Part shown: piece by piece, positions 30,889 through 41,662 of the stretch
Layout: each line of letters opens with the position of its first letter
Position numbering within the stretch: the first letter of the stretch is position 1
Source of the DNA: Rhizoclosmatium globosum
Taxonomy: Eukaryota > Chytridiomycota > Chytridiomycetes > Chytridiales > Chytriomycetaceae
Direction of reading: 5' to 3'
Length of the DNA stretch: 64,000 nucleotides
Assembly (NCBI GenBank): GCA_002104985.1
Contig: MCGO01000009.1
Location: 434,001 to 498,000, forward strand
Notes under the pieces: generated by a model
Told to the model about the DNA's origin: nothing
The model's database searches: none
The model's input: only the letters and a program-made list of their open reading frames with translations
Translations under genes and position numbers: made by a program

Positions 30889-33800
30889 ATGCCGAAACGT
30901 AAACTTGACAATATTGCTGACGTCGAAGGCGTTGGTCAAGGATTCTTTTGTCACCGCACAGACTGTGCGAAGAAGTTCGCGAGAAAGGCATTGTTGGAAA
31001 AACACAATCGCGATCATGTGAGTATGCTGTTTGTTGATTGTATGATCTGATAGCTGTTGTAGGATTCGAGAAAGGTGGCTGAGTGTCTTGTAGCTGAAAG
31101 CCAAATGGACGTGGACCAGCCCCTCGTATGTTTTCTATCTTATTGTGTACGTCATAATTGATTGTGCACTTTATAGTTTGGTTCTGGTTCGGTCAATGAA
31201 GGGAATTCCACCGAGTTTGGTGAAGGAGTCATCGACGTACATTCAACCAATCAATCCTCTTCCAGTGTCTTTCTGCCACTTATGGTTGGTGCTTTATTGT
31301 CTTTACTGACCAAGCACTAATATTTCTGAAGTTCGGATTCCCAACTCCTGACAAAGATAAGAAGATCAAGAAGTGGGAAGCAGAGCTCCACTCTTGTCAC
31401 CTGTGTTCGCGACAAGTCAAGGATCTTTCTGGTCACATCAGGCGAATGCACACTAAACCACGCATTGTTTCAGTAAGTGTAGATTTGTGATCGTTGTTTG
31501 ACTCTTACGCAATCTTCAACAGAGCTCAGATGACTCAGCATTTGATGCCAAACCCATTGACATTCTCATCAACTCGCTGTCCTGCCCTGTCGAGTTCTGT
31601 TTGCGCCAAAATACTGCCGAGGAGTATCCTGACTGGGCTCGTCAAGTTTTGGATGGATTGATGGCTGCCGATGGGTTGTCAAAGTGCGAAAAACTCCTCG
31701 AAACAATCAGACGTATTCGCCAAAACAATGGGCGAAACCTCCAAGCCTGTCTTGAGGCTTGTCAATCTGTCTTCCCAAAAGGCCATCCCGACGCTGCCTA
31801 CTTTGAAGCACACTCTGTTCTTGTTGATGCATATGGAGATGAAATGGACGCAGTTCTGGAGGTTCTTGAGTGTAAAATACAGTGGAATCTTGGGTTTTCC
31901 AACGGTGATGGAGGTGTGTGCATCCAATCTTGTTTGTCGACATCCAAATCTAATCTTTATATGTTGTAGGTCATACTGCAGCATTCCACCACAGCATTGC
32001 CAAAGCGTTTGAAGCTGGAATGGTTGACGACGGATTGCTTCATAAAGTGGTGGATCTGTCCCCAGATATGACTGTTGCGACCGCTTTGCTTGCGCCTGGA
32101 AAGCGAGTTCTTCTTCGAGTAGTTGCTGAAATGAAGGATGTGTGCGAGGGTTATCTCCAACCTACCTCATCGGTTGTGCCTTGCAATACAAGTACAAGCT
32201 TAATCAGCAGTGGATCTGCTGGAACAGTTCCTTGCAACCCAAATCAAGCAACAAATGATTTCCCGTGCAACGCTGGACAACCACCAACAAAAACCAAAGC
32301 TCCGAGGGAGGAAAAGGTTCAAGCCGCAATATATGGCTTGTTGATGCTGGTCAAGCTTGAGTTGTTTGGCGCCGCTGGAATTCACATCATCAAAGTGAAC
32401 GCATATGGGAAGTACGCAAAAGATTTCTTCAAGCAACAGCAGTTTCCTGTTGTAGATATGTATGACTCCGATGAAGCCAAATCCAAGAAGCTGAAATCCT
32501 CTAATCCGCGAAAATCCTCTTGTTTGCCATCAGTCGCAGTTGTGTATGGATACGACCACACTGCAGCCATGAAGTACAAGCCCAACTTTCAGAAAGGAAT
32601 ATCATCATCTCCAATGCTGAAACAAGTCCGGGAATATCTTGACTTTCTTGTTAATGCCCACTTGAATTCTGCATTCTTGGCTTCACTCCAACTTTCCCCA
32701 TCTCAAAAAGCTTCTTTGCTGCCAAAAGTGTATGAATATTTTGCAAATGCTGTTGCTGGATCAGATAGTCGGTTTTGGTGTGTCAATGCAAGCTATGATG
32801 TCATGTCAAAGTCGAAGTGCACACCTTCAGTCGCCAGAAACCTCTTCTATGGTGATTCTGCAGGTATTGCAAACATCAATCCAAAGTTTGTGAATCAAAA
32901 GGACCAGCAAAATGTGATTTGCGGCGATGTCTATCAGTATTTTTCAGATTGGTTGCGTGGTCAGCCTCAATTGTCTTGCCTTCTTAAATTGGTTTGCTTA
33001 CTTTTTTACTCAGCCAAAAGCAGTTCCCATCAACTCTGAGGCTTTATTGCGAATCAAAGAACAAATTGTCACTCAAGAGCAATTCGAATTAGCAACTCTC
33101 TATAGAATGGCTTTTGGAGTTATTGGTGGTTACCTTGCAGATGCACTGCATATGTTTACCACTAGAGGTGTCTCAAATATGTCCAAAATGCGTTCTGGAA
33201 AGGATACAGACACTCTTCTCAAGTCAATTGAGGCTACTTGTCGAATCAACAAGCAGCCAAATCAAATTCTTATCCGAATGTCATTATTGTTTCAGTGTTG
33301 TCATTCATCCAAGCTACACCCTTTCCAGGACTTTTGCAACTTTGTTCAAGACAATGTCAACACTGTTGAAGATATTTATGTCAGAGATATTGTCGAGCTT
33401 GAGGCTGTGGCGTATGTGACTGAGGATGAAATCAAGTCTCAGAAATTTTTGGATCGCATGACTGTAGTTGCTTCGCGAATGAATCGCTGGTCGGTATTTA
33501 CAGTGAAGCCAACTGATGATGGAATTGGAAGGGGACTTGGAATTCAACACGTTCTGGGACTTGATGCGGCAAACAGTGTTGTGGTGTTTTACTTTGAGCC
33601 GACGGGGGAAAGGCAGATGTGTCAAGTTGTGATATCGCCTGGGGATGAAAAAATGACTGAGTTGCGTCAACTTGCTCAAAGCCTCCCCAAATGTCTGAAA
33701 GATCATATCCAAGCTTTACCACAATCTGTTGCGTCACTTCCATTCCAAGCCCTTACGTCACAGACTATATCCTTCAACAGTATTCTAATACCTACTTGTC

Positions 33801-36800
33801 AATCTGTCTACAATCTGTTCTACAGTCCTCAAGTATTAGTGGGTCAGATTCTGGACTTGGTTGTTGATAAGGCTGAGATTGATGGACTTGAGATATCTGT
33901 TTCGCTACGACTTGGATTGTTGTCTGCAAAAGTTGTATATGGTATGTTCAACAAAGAGCTTGACAGATCCAAGACTTTGTCTACATCAAGTGTCACAATC
34001 CAACTGGGCCTGATTTCCATTTTTCGCCAGTTTACTCCTGCAAATTTGTCAACATTGGATCCTTGCCGCACTCCTGGGCGCAACCTCAACAAAACTGACT
34101 GCTTGTACGTGAACATTGATCTAGTTAGTTCAAATACTCTGTTTGATTGTATTATGCTTTCTGGTTCTGTTGACCTGAGTCTTGGCATTGTTGCAAACAA
34201 GGAAACGCTGTCTCATTACCAACAACATTCCAAAGGACAAGCATTAATTCGAACTGTGCAAATTAAGATGTCCAAGGAGAATTCATCCTTTGAAGTCCAT
34301 CCATGCCGAAGATTTCAACTCTTGTCTCAGAATCACCTCAAAACCAATCCTCAACAACCAGTTGTCTCAACAGCGTCGCCCCCTGTCATCAAAGGAACTG
34401 CCTCTGCTGCACCACAATACTACGCATCCCCCAACCCATTCAGCAGCCTTTCCTCATGGGAGAGTGGATTTGATGATGAAGAGCCACTGATTTCAGTCAA
34501 AGAAAGTGATTCTAGGCAAAATGATAATGATCAATGCATACATCAAACTCCAAGAGAAGAAATTAAGGCATTTGCAGATATTTTTGATGAAACTGTAGAT
34601 TCTATTGCAAAACAAAAGCAAGACTGTAAACGTGTCTATGCAGCCAAGAAAGTGATTGATGGAATTGATATTCCAGTTGGTAAGTGTTTAGCTTTTTACT
34701 TTTCAATGACTCGCTGACTTTCTTACAAGCAACGTATGCAAGTGGAACTACATCAAAAGCAATTGAATATGCTGAAGCACTTTCTGTTATGGTGACTCGT
34801 CTGCATAGTGGAGCCCGTACTATGCTTGCTGGAATGTGTGCGGCTCGGAAAAACTTGAATCTTGCCTTGTTTGAAATTGCTACATTGAACCATATCCCAG
34901 TCGACTTTGAAGCCAATGAAGGGCAGATTGCTGATCTTGCCAAATTGATTCCGTCTTGTTTCCGCTTCAACGAGTTTGATGCATCTATTCAGGATGACAC
35001 TGTGATGAAGTTGGCATGGAGTGTGAGTGACATCAATATCATGACTAGTATAATGCGTCGAAGTATTGAATCCAACACTCTTGGAAACTTGGTTCATGTG
35101 ACAAAGACGTTTGCTGAAACTGAAGCTGCCACAGCAAATGAACGTAAACGTAGACTTTTATTCATGTTGTGTGGCCTTGATCCAGACAACGTGAAAGGTT
35201 TTGTGCAGCGAGTTGTAATTGATAATGTGTCTAAGGACAAGGCGGCAGCACTCATCAAGGCTGGCACTCCTTATATTGTTGTGAACACTGGCCAAAACAA
35301 GTTTGAGTTTTGGACATTGAAAATGTATTGGGATTCAAAAACCAAGGAACAGCAAGCGTTTCTTGATATACTCTCTTTTTTGTTTGCCAGTGTTCTTGAT
35401 GTGGGTCTTCCATACGACGATGATCCAGTTCGGTTGATGGTGCAAGGTATACAAAAGGAAGTATGTGGTTTATTCTATGCACCTGGTGCAGGATTAGCAG
35501 GTTATGCTGAGCGTTTGAGAGTACTGCAGCTGAGTTTGTTGAATGAAGAGGTACCTATGTCTTGTTTTGTGAATTTACTTCTCACTATTGGATACAAAAA
35601 CAGGAAGCAAACTTCATCACTGTTTTCCATGTTTATTATCAACCCATATATGATTCCATGATTTCATCCAACATTCACGACTTGTCAAAACCATATCCTG
35701 TTGATTATACGTCAGCTGAAGCACTGGATATTTCTCAAGCTGTCACTGACCTTGCTGAACGTCTCAAAACCTGGGATGAATGTTTTAGTCATGAATACTC
35801 CAAGCTTCTGTCAACTCCTAATATTTCCATAAACACTTCCAAGAGATCAGAAGTAGTTGATCTCATTTTGGTTCCTGTTGTGAATGGAATCAAACGTCCC
35901 CATATTCATCACAACATTGAGAATCTTACGCATGGAGAAGCTATTGCTCTTAAAGTATGCTTGTCACGACAGGTCAACTCGTTTGTAAGTGGGACGAGCA
36001 AAGCAGAAACAATGTTTCCATTCTTTCAAGGAACTTCAAGCGCTGCTATATCTCTCTTGTCAACAAACTTGATCATTTCGTTGCAAAGTCAAGATGATTT
36101 ACTATTCTCCGCGCTGCCAAGAGCACTTGCTATGTTTTGTGTCAACAACGGCGCTCCAGCTTCACAGACAATATCTGAGATTTCTGCCTCCAAGTCCTTT
36201 GAATCTAGTCAAAATGATCTGTATGGATCAGTTTGTGTTCAACGCTTCAGTTATATGTTCCACAAGATGCAGGATAGAGGTAAAACCAAGGATGCAGTTG
36301 AAAAAGAAGAGAAAGATGATCAGTACTATGTGGATGGAGTCAGCCATGCAGATTGGGCAATGTTGTCAGACTTTATTGATTTCAGCTATGTCCAGGATAA
36401 TCTCTTCAGTGCCCAAAATAATCTGTCTCCTGTGTTGACAGAAGGCTTCATCCGTGGAAACTCACAGTGCTTCCAAGCTGCTCTACGTGGTGTCTATGGA
36501 GAAGGTAAAGGTTTGAAAACCAAGATCTATAACATGCTGAAAGAGGGAAAACGTGAGCACTTTCTTCTATGTATGCCTTTGTAAATCTTAAATTGACAGA
36601 TCCTCATATTATCAAGCTTGTGGATTCTTTCAATAAGGCGTATCTGGGAGACAGAGTGGTACTAAATGGTTATCAAACACTTGCGGCCCAACCTTTGCAC
36701 TTTCCTGCTGGAAATCTGTTCTATGCCTATCATGGCAATGCCGCCCATCCTGATTTGAATCCGTCTCACATTCATGAGGGTATTAGGTTCTTCTCAGTCA

Positions 36801-38396
36801 ACAGTACTTCTTCACGAGCTCATCAGTATTCTGAGGACAGTAAACAGAGACCAAAGCTATGTGTCTCCAACATTTGTTTTGATTTGGGGCTTCCAAAGGA
36901 TGGTTATCGTGTGTACATGGAAGTGACGGAGACTCATCCTGTCAATCTTTTTTGGGAGGGAGCTATTGTGCTGCGGAAAGATCTGGGAAATCCATATTTG
37001 ATTGATTTGATTGCCAAGGGGTCTTCTGCGTTCTTTGCCAAGGGAGCTGCAAGTTTTCACACTCCATTGGTTATGCACAGACGAAACCCTAAAGAAGAGC
37101 CACACCCTCGCGCACCACGTGTTGATTCTTCTGGACATCCTTGGATAGCAATCCAGCCACTTTGGAAACCAAAAGGTAAACACTTATTCTTCTTGTTTGT
37201 TTTCTGATTGGGGAACAGAATCAAAACGTCAAGTAAAACGTGATGAACGGAATAATCGCTCTGTAGATTCATCACTGTTTGCTGCATCTCCACTGTTAAC
37301 TCTTCAGCAGCAGCTTGACAATCCTAACTGGCAGCCCTACTTTTGGAGACCAGAGCATGGTGAAAATATGAAGAGGTTTGAAGCTGAGTTGAAGAAAGAG
37401 TTGGAAATTCAAGTATCAAAAGCGCCTCACATTGATTTCAACAAAGACAGTTTCAATGTTCTTGGTGCTGATATTGGTGACTTGTCTTCTCTTTCTGGAA
37501 CGCTTCGGAATGGTGACAAGATACGAACGAAACCAAACAAGGATGTGAAACGACGAAACAACAACATCAGCAACTTGCAGTCAGAGTGGGATCTGAAAGT
37601 GAATGAGGATGACAGGGTTCACAATTTGGATTGTGCTGTTGTAGAGTTGGAAAATGAGCTGGCATCCATGAGATATGCAATTGCAGAATGGCAAAGTGGA
37701 AAACTTGTGGATTTATTGAATGGTGGTGCTCCGTACTCCGCCGAGGAGATTGAATACTGGGAGCATTTATTGCTGGAAGTGAAGGAGACAGTGCGACATA
37801 CTCGCGCTGTTGTCAAAGAGAGTGTTAATCAGGATCGATTGGAGTATCAGACTGGTAATCAAGACATGCTTGAAAATGCACGTAACAAGCTCTTGAAAAA
37901 TGCTGGAGTCGGATGTGGTGAAAACTTTGGAGTGTTTGTTCCCCGCGGGTATTTGGAGGAAATTGAGTATGAGCGAGGGAAGTTAAAGAAGCCAGTTGAA
38001 TCGGTTCATAGAGTGTTCAAGATCCTCTGCTTGTGCTGTGAGGCTCTATTCATACCCAAGTATTACGCAACTGGAAAGTATGCATGCTTGGCATATGGGA
38101 AACTCTGGGGGAAACTCAAGTGGATGAAAGAGATGCGAGGAGGCTTTTTTTGTTTTGTGTCTGAGTGCCAGTCAACGGTTCTTTGTTCTTGGTGTGCGTC
38201 ACATTCTCCACCAGGAAGGAAGAGGCATTTTGACTGTGCCAATTCACTGTGTATGAGGAAAGGGGGTCGAGATTCGGATGCTGGTGATATAGTAACTCTC
38301 GGTACACTTGCTCGTGGGGCAGCCGTGACACCCAAAGTGTATACCCAAATTAACGTCCGTCGTCGGGGCAGGGTTACCAGTGGCCACAATGTTTAG
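30889..38396 (+). CDS. Giant zinc-finger protein with Fanzor/TnpB-like RuvC nuclease C-terminus
   Basis: Eleven exons (introns about 31018-31062, 31126-31176, 31285-31331, 31473-31522, 31914-31969, one near 32955-33020, 34680-34729, 35551-35603, 36553-36599, 37176-37218) give about 2,330 residues. The N-terminus has one classical C2H2 finger (FFCHRTDCAKKFARKALLEK then HNRDH) and a second, shorter one (CHLCSRQVKDLSGHIRRMH). About 1,850 residues follow with no family I recognise. The last exon has the spaced signature of a Fanzor/TnpB RuvC: LGADIGDLSSLSG (Asp codon about 37470), a helical insert of about 200 residues, then VSECQSTVLCSWC (Glu codon 38163), a second Cys pair (CANSLC) and GRDSDAGDI (Asp codon 38271). 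In Fanzors the second catalytic Glu lies near this TS..C..C motif. The nuclease call is inference from motifs. The size far exceeds the Fanzors I know of, and the one ambiguous splice (about 32955-33020) does not affect the C-terminal reading. A domesticated nuclease or a component of a large mobile element are both possible. Confidence 0.6.
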
Positions 38397-38566
38397 CCGT
38401 GAGTAGAGATTTGCTTTGCCACAATTTCACTAACTTTCTTCTTTTTTGAACAAAATAGTACTCGTATTTTTCATATTCTTGCCTCCAACCATTGGATAAA
38501 TAATTTTCGCCTCGATTCGTTTCTGCAGATCGAAAACTTGAAAAAGGCAACACCACCAACATTTGT

Positions 38567-39305
38567 ATGAATGAACCATCCAGCGTCGCCGCAAACCCAG
38601 TCGGAAGCGAAGATGGAGGAAACAGTGTCAGCATCGAGGCTGGGAACGGGGACTCCGGGTCTCTGGGCCTTGAGACAGGATTGTACCAAACTCCAGAACC
38701 ACAGGACTCGCTCGAAAGCGCAAGCCAGGCATCCAATAGCACAGATAAAAGCACCCGAAGGAGGAGACTCCAGAATACCCACAGAAACCTCACTGCTACC
38801 ACTGCTACATACCATCCATCTCTCCTCAGCAACACAATCATTGCAAACAGTCCACACTCAACCACGCACCATCTGGTACATGCTGCTGGAGGATCACTTG
38901 GACACTCGCATCTTCGGCGACTGGCTGAGAGGCAGTCATCGAGCCCGTATTCCCTCTTCCTCTCATCGTCGTCATCAGGATCGTCGCGGTATCAGCCGCT
39001 ACCACCAAATAATGGATCCTCAGCGACTGAATCATTTTACTCGCAAACACCGTCTCTCACGGAAATCCCTGTCCCACAACCATCTCGGGGCATGGCTCAG
39101 CAATCCAACACGCACACACTTCTTGGGACACGGCCGAATGTGTTGTCAGAGGATGGGAACCTGAACCCTATACTCATGAGACTGATTCAAGAGGCTCAAG
39201 CGAATTTAATGTACAGGCAACAAGTGAATCGCAATGTTGTTGGAGGTTTAAATACTGATAGTGATGCAGGCGTCCGTGCTGATAATAGCGACAGTATATC
39301 ATTAA
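38567..39305 (+). repeat. Inverted duplication, arm B
   Basis: Counterpart of 23157-23912 in opposite orientation. The two arms are separated by about 14.65 kb holding the NIPA-type gene, the myristoylated protein, the intact pogo element and the giant gene. Confidence 0.85.
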
Positions 39306-39316
39306 ATTCTCGTTAA
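38567..39316 (+). CDS. Low-complexity protein, near-identical copy B of the 23.2 kb gene
   Basis: A single exon of 249 codons from an ATG. It differs from copy A at five residues (K/N, A/S, P/A, D/E, A/V) and in the last few residues. It has the same basic run, Ser-rich middle and C-terminal SNTHTLLGTRPNVL...NPILMRLIQ motif. It begins about 170 bp after the stop of the giant gene and is followed in tandem by a diverged relative (39482-40189). Function unknown. The near identity with diverged flanks points to recent duplication or gene conversion with copy A. Confidence 0.65.
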   Translation: MNEPSSVAANPVGSEDGGNSVSIEAGNGDSGSLGLETGLYQTPEPQDSLESASQASNSTDKSTRRRRLQNTHRNLTATTATYHPSLLSNTIIANSPHSTTHHLVHAAGGSLGHSHLRRLAERQSSSPYSLFLSSSSSGSSRYQPLPPNNGSSATESFYSQTPSLTEIPVPQPSRGMAQQSNTHTLLGTRPNVLSEDGNLNPILMRLIQEAQANLMYRQQVNRNVVGGLNTDSDAGVRADNSDSISLNSR

Positions 39317-39481
39317 TATTTGTTCTACAATTACAATATTATTTTTTTTGTGTTAGTTTTTTCCGTTGATCAAAAGGAGGCTCTCCAAGGGTTACCCGAT
39401 TTTCCGATTCCCTCCATTCGATGTGCCGACACGCGATCGGAAGAAAAAAGCATACCAAGAAGCAGCAGTTCTCTTGTTACG

Positions 39482-40189
39482 ATGGCAGCAGAAGTAACAA
39501 CCTCTCGCACGGGAAGCAGAGCAAGCAGTGAACTTGAATGGTGTGACTCATCTTCTGAGAGTCACCGCGAATCTGGGAATCCAGGAAGTTTGAGTGAAAA
39601 GGAATCATCCACCAACGACTTTTCACTTTCACTCTCCTCAGCTTCCAGCAGCTGCACAAGTTGCAGTGACGCACGGGGCTCTTCAGTCACAGCAGCTACG
39701 GATGTACTTCAACCTTGCCACCTGCAAACAGAATCCGAATATTATGCAGGCGGTGGTTCAAGGCACTTGAGATATCGGCCATATTCTCCACATTATGGAA
39801 TCGAGAATCATGTTCCACGACGTCTTGAACCCTCCCTTCATCAGCATCAGCACTATCATCAGCCACTGTTTGACGATCGCGGCCAAACAACTCCATTTGC
39901 TCTCTTTATAACGCCACGCACAGTATCAACACACCTTCGAAACCAGTTTGACCTGTATCAACCCTCGCCACCGCCTCTTTTGGGGCCTCCAGATCCATCC
40001 ACAGACCTGTCCAACACGCATGTGCTTCTTGGTTCAAGGCCAGACGTCTTGACGAGCGAAGGTCACATTAATCCAAGCCTGTTGGAAATGATTGAGAACG
40101 CGAAACGGTTTTTGGTGGAAAGACGGAATGAGCAAGAAGCTCGAAGAGAGTCACAACAACTCCAAGCAGTTACAGAAATTGTACAATAA
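39482..40189 (+). CDS. Third, diverged member of the SNTHxLLGxRP low-complexity family
   Basis: A frame of 235 codons from the ATG at 39482; the frame is open further upstream but has no better start. The N-terminal half is Ser-rich (SLSSASSSCTSCSDARGSS). The C-terminus carries SNTHVLLGSRPDVL, then HINPSLLEMIENAKRFL, aligning with the C-terminal motif of copies A and B, where the match is confined to about 45 residues. A His/Gln-rich patch (LHQHQHYHQPLF) lies in the middle. It lies tandem to copy B and ends 63 bp before the convergent reductase stop. The conserved end looks like a short helical interaction motif; function unknown. Confidence 0.6.
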   Translation: MAAEVTTSRTGSRASSELEWCDSSSESHRESGNPGSLSEKESSTNDFSLSLSSASSSCTSCSDARGSSVTAATDVLQPCHLQTESEYYAGGGSRHLRYRPYSPHYGIENHVPRRLEPSLHQHQHYHQPLFDDRGQTTPFALFITPRTVSTHLRNQFDLYQPSPPPLLGPPDPSTDLSNTHVLLGSRPDVLTSEGHINPSLLEMIENAKRFLVERRNEQEARRESQQLQAVTEIVQ

Positions 40190-40252
40190 GAAATTAACCG
40201 GTACGCAGGTTATTTTGTATTGTTTTTCTTGTTCAAAAATATATAATTTTTT

Positions 40253-41610
40253 TCAAGCTGTGTACCCTCCATCAATAACTAAAGTCTGGCCAGTGATGTA
40301 CTGTGCCTGAGCCAAGAAAGTGGCTGCACTTGCCACTTCTTCCGCTGATCCAAATCTACCCAAAGGTGTTTGGGCGAGATACTGCGTTCGTTGTTGTTCC
40401 GTCAAGTCTGGTATGAATTTATAAGTATTTACTCCTTCTTCTCAAAAAGAATAGAATAAACTTACTAGCAGTCATATCTGTCTCAATGAATCCAGGCGCA
40501 ATAGCAGAAACACGAATCCCTCTTGGTCCCAGTTCCTTTGCCAGACTCTTTGTGAACCCAACCACACCCGCTTTACTCGCAGAATACACACTCGCACCTT
40601 CGACACCTTTTAGCCCCAATACACTAGACACGTTGATGATGCAGCCTTTACGTCGCCTCAACATTCCTTTTGAGATGCCCCGTGACATGAGGATTGTTCC
40701 AAACAAGTTTGTGGCGATGACTTCAGAGGCTTCAAGAGGATCCATGGATAAAAGAATAGAGTCCCGTGAGATTCCTGCACAGTTGATGAGGTGTTCTGTG
40801 GGGCCATAGGTTTGACTGATTGTCTAGGGAGTATCCTATTTAGTTATGGTTTTTGATGGAAGGTGGTATGATTCCTCTGAGACGAAGGTTCCTGCTAGTT
40901 CGCAACGCACACGCACTACAGCCAAACACATACTCTCACTACACACATACTCTCGCTGCATACTTTAAAGAAAATCAACTCACTTTACACATTCGTTCAA
41001 CATCGCCAACAATCGCCACATCACCTTCCATGAGAGCAACCCCACTTTTATCCAACCCATTACTCCAGCCCGCCAACACATCTACATTCTCAGAGCCAAG
41101 CATTAGACTACTCCTAGCGCCTTCCAGGGACTCGATATTCCGACCAATCAGAACGACACGGCCACCTTGTTTCCTGAAGGCATGAGCGATAGCGAGACCG
41201 ATACCCCGAGATCCACCTGTGATGACTGTCGTAGTGTTGTGGAATGGTTTGAGAGTGTTTGATGCCTGCGTTGGTGTCGGTGTTGAAGAGGAGGAAGAGG
41301 AAGAAAAGGGATTGCTCGTTGAGATGGACAGTGGTTTTGCAGGAGATGATGACCAAGGTCGTTGCTGTGATATCGAGGAGGAGGAGGAGGACAATGCAGG
41401 AGATGCTTGAGGGATCGATGCTGGAGCAGGCGATGTCGCTTGGGAGGGATAGAGCAGGGACGAGAGGCGGGAAGCAAGTGGAAGCGGCGTTGTCTTCCTC
41501 GCCCGAATCAGGTTTAAAGCTGACTTTGTTCGCAGCGATGCTTCTGCTTCTGTTTCAGAGAGCGAAATGAAAGTGGAATGGGCCCGGCGACAACTCGTTA
41601 ATGCCTTCAT
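40253..41610 (-). CDS. FabG/CBR4-type 3-oxoacyl-ACP reductase (SDR family), probably mitochondrial
   Basis: Three exons (introns about 40824-40983 and 40408-40465) give about 379 residues. The short-chain dehydrogenase core has TGGSRGIG (NADP-binding Gly motif), [16 protein letters not shown] and catalytic YSASKAG, then [14 protein letters not shown] and a C-terminal [13 protein letters not shown], all typical of FabG-like ketoacyl reductases, which reduce 3-oxoacyl-ACP in type II fatty acid synthesis. The first about 120 residues are Ser/Thr/Pro-rich with an Arg-containing start ([14 protein letters not shown]), consistent with a mitochondrial presequence plus linker. An insert ([20 protein letters not shown]) sits between the second strand and the rest of the Rossmann fold. 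It is divergent from the third ABHD paralogue across only 52 bp. Confidence 0.87.
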
Positions 41611-41662
41611 CGTTTTTGGTGTGAATCAATTGCAACAGAAGAAAAGAAAGAAAGAGGGAAAC
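41611..41662. promoter_or_regulatory. 52-bp divergent promoter between reductase and ABHD paralogue 3
   Basis: Only 52 bp separate the two ATG codons. The plus strand is purine-rich just before the ABHD start (AGAAAAGAAAGAAAGAGGGA). Transcription start sites may overlap the coding regions. Confidence 0.6.
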
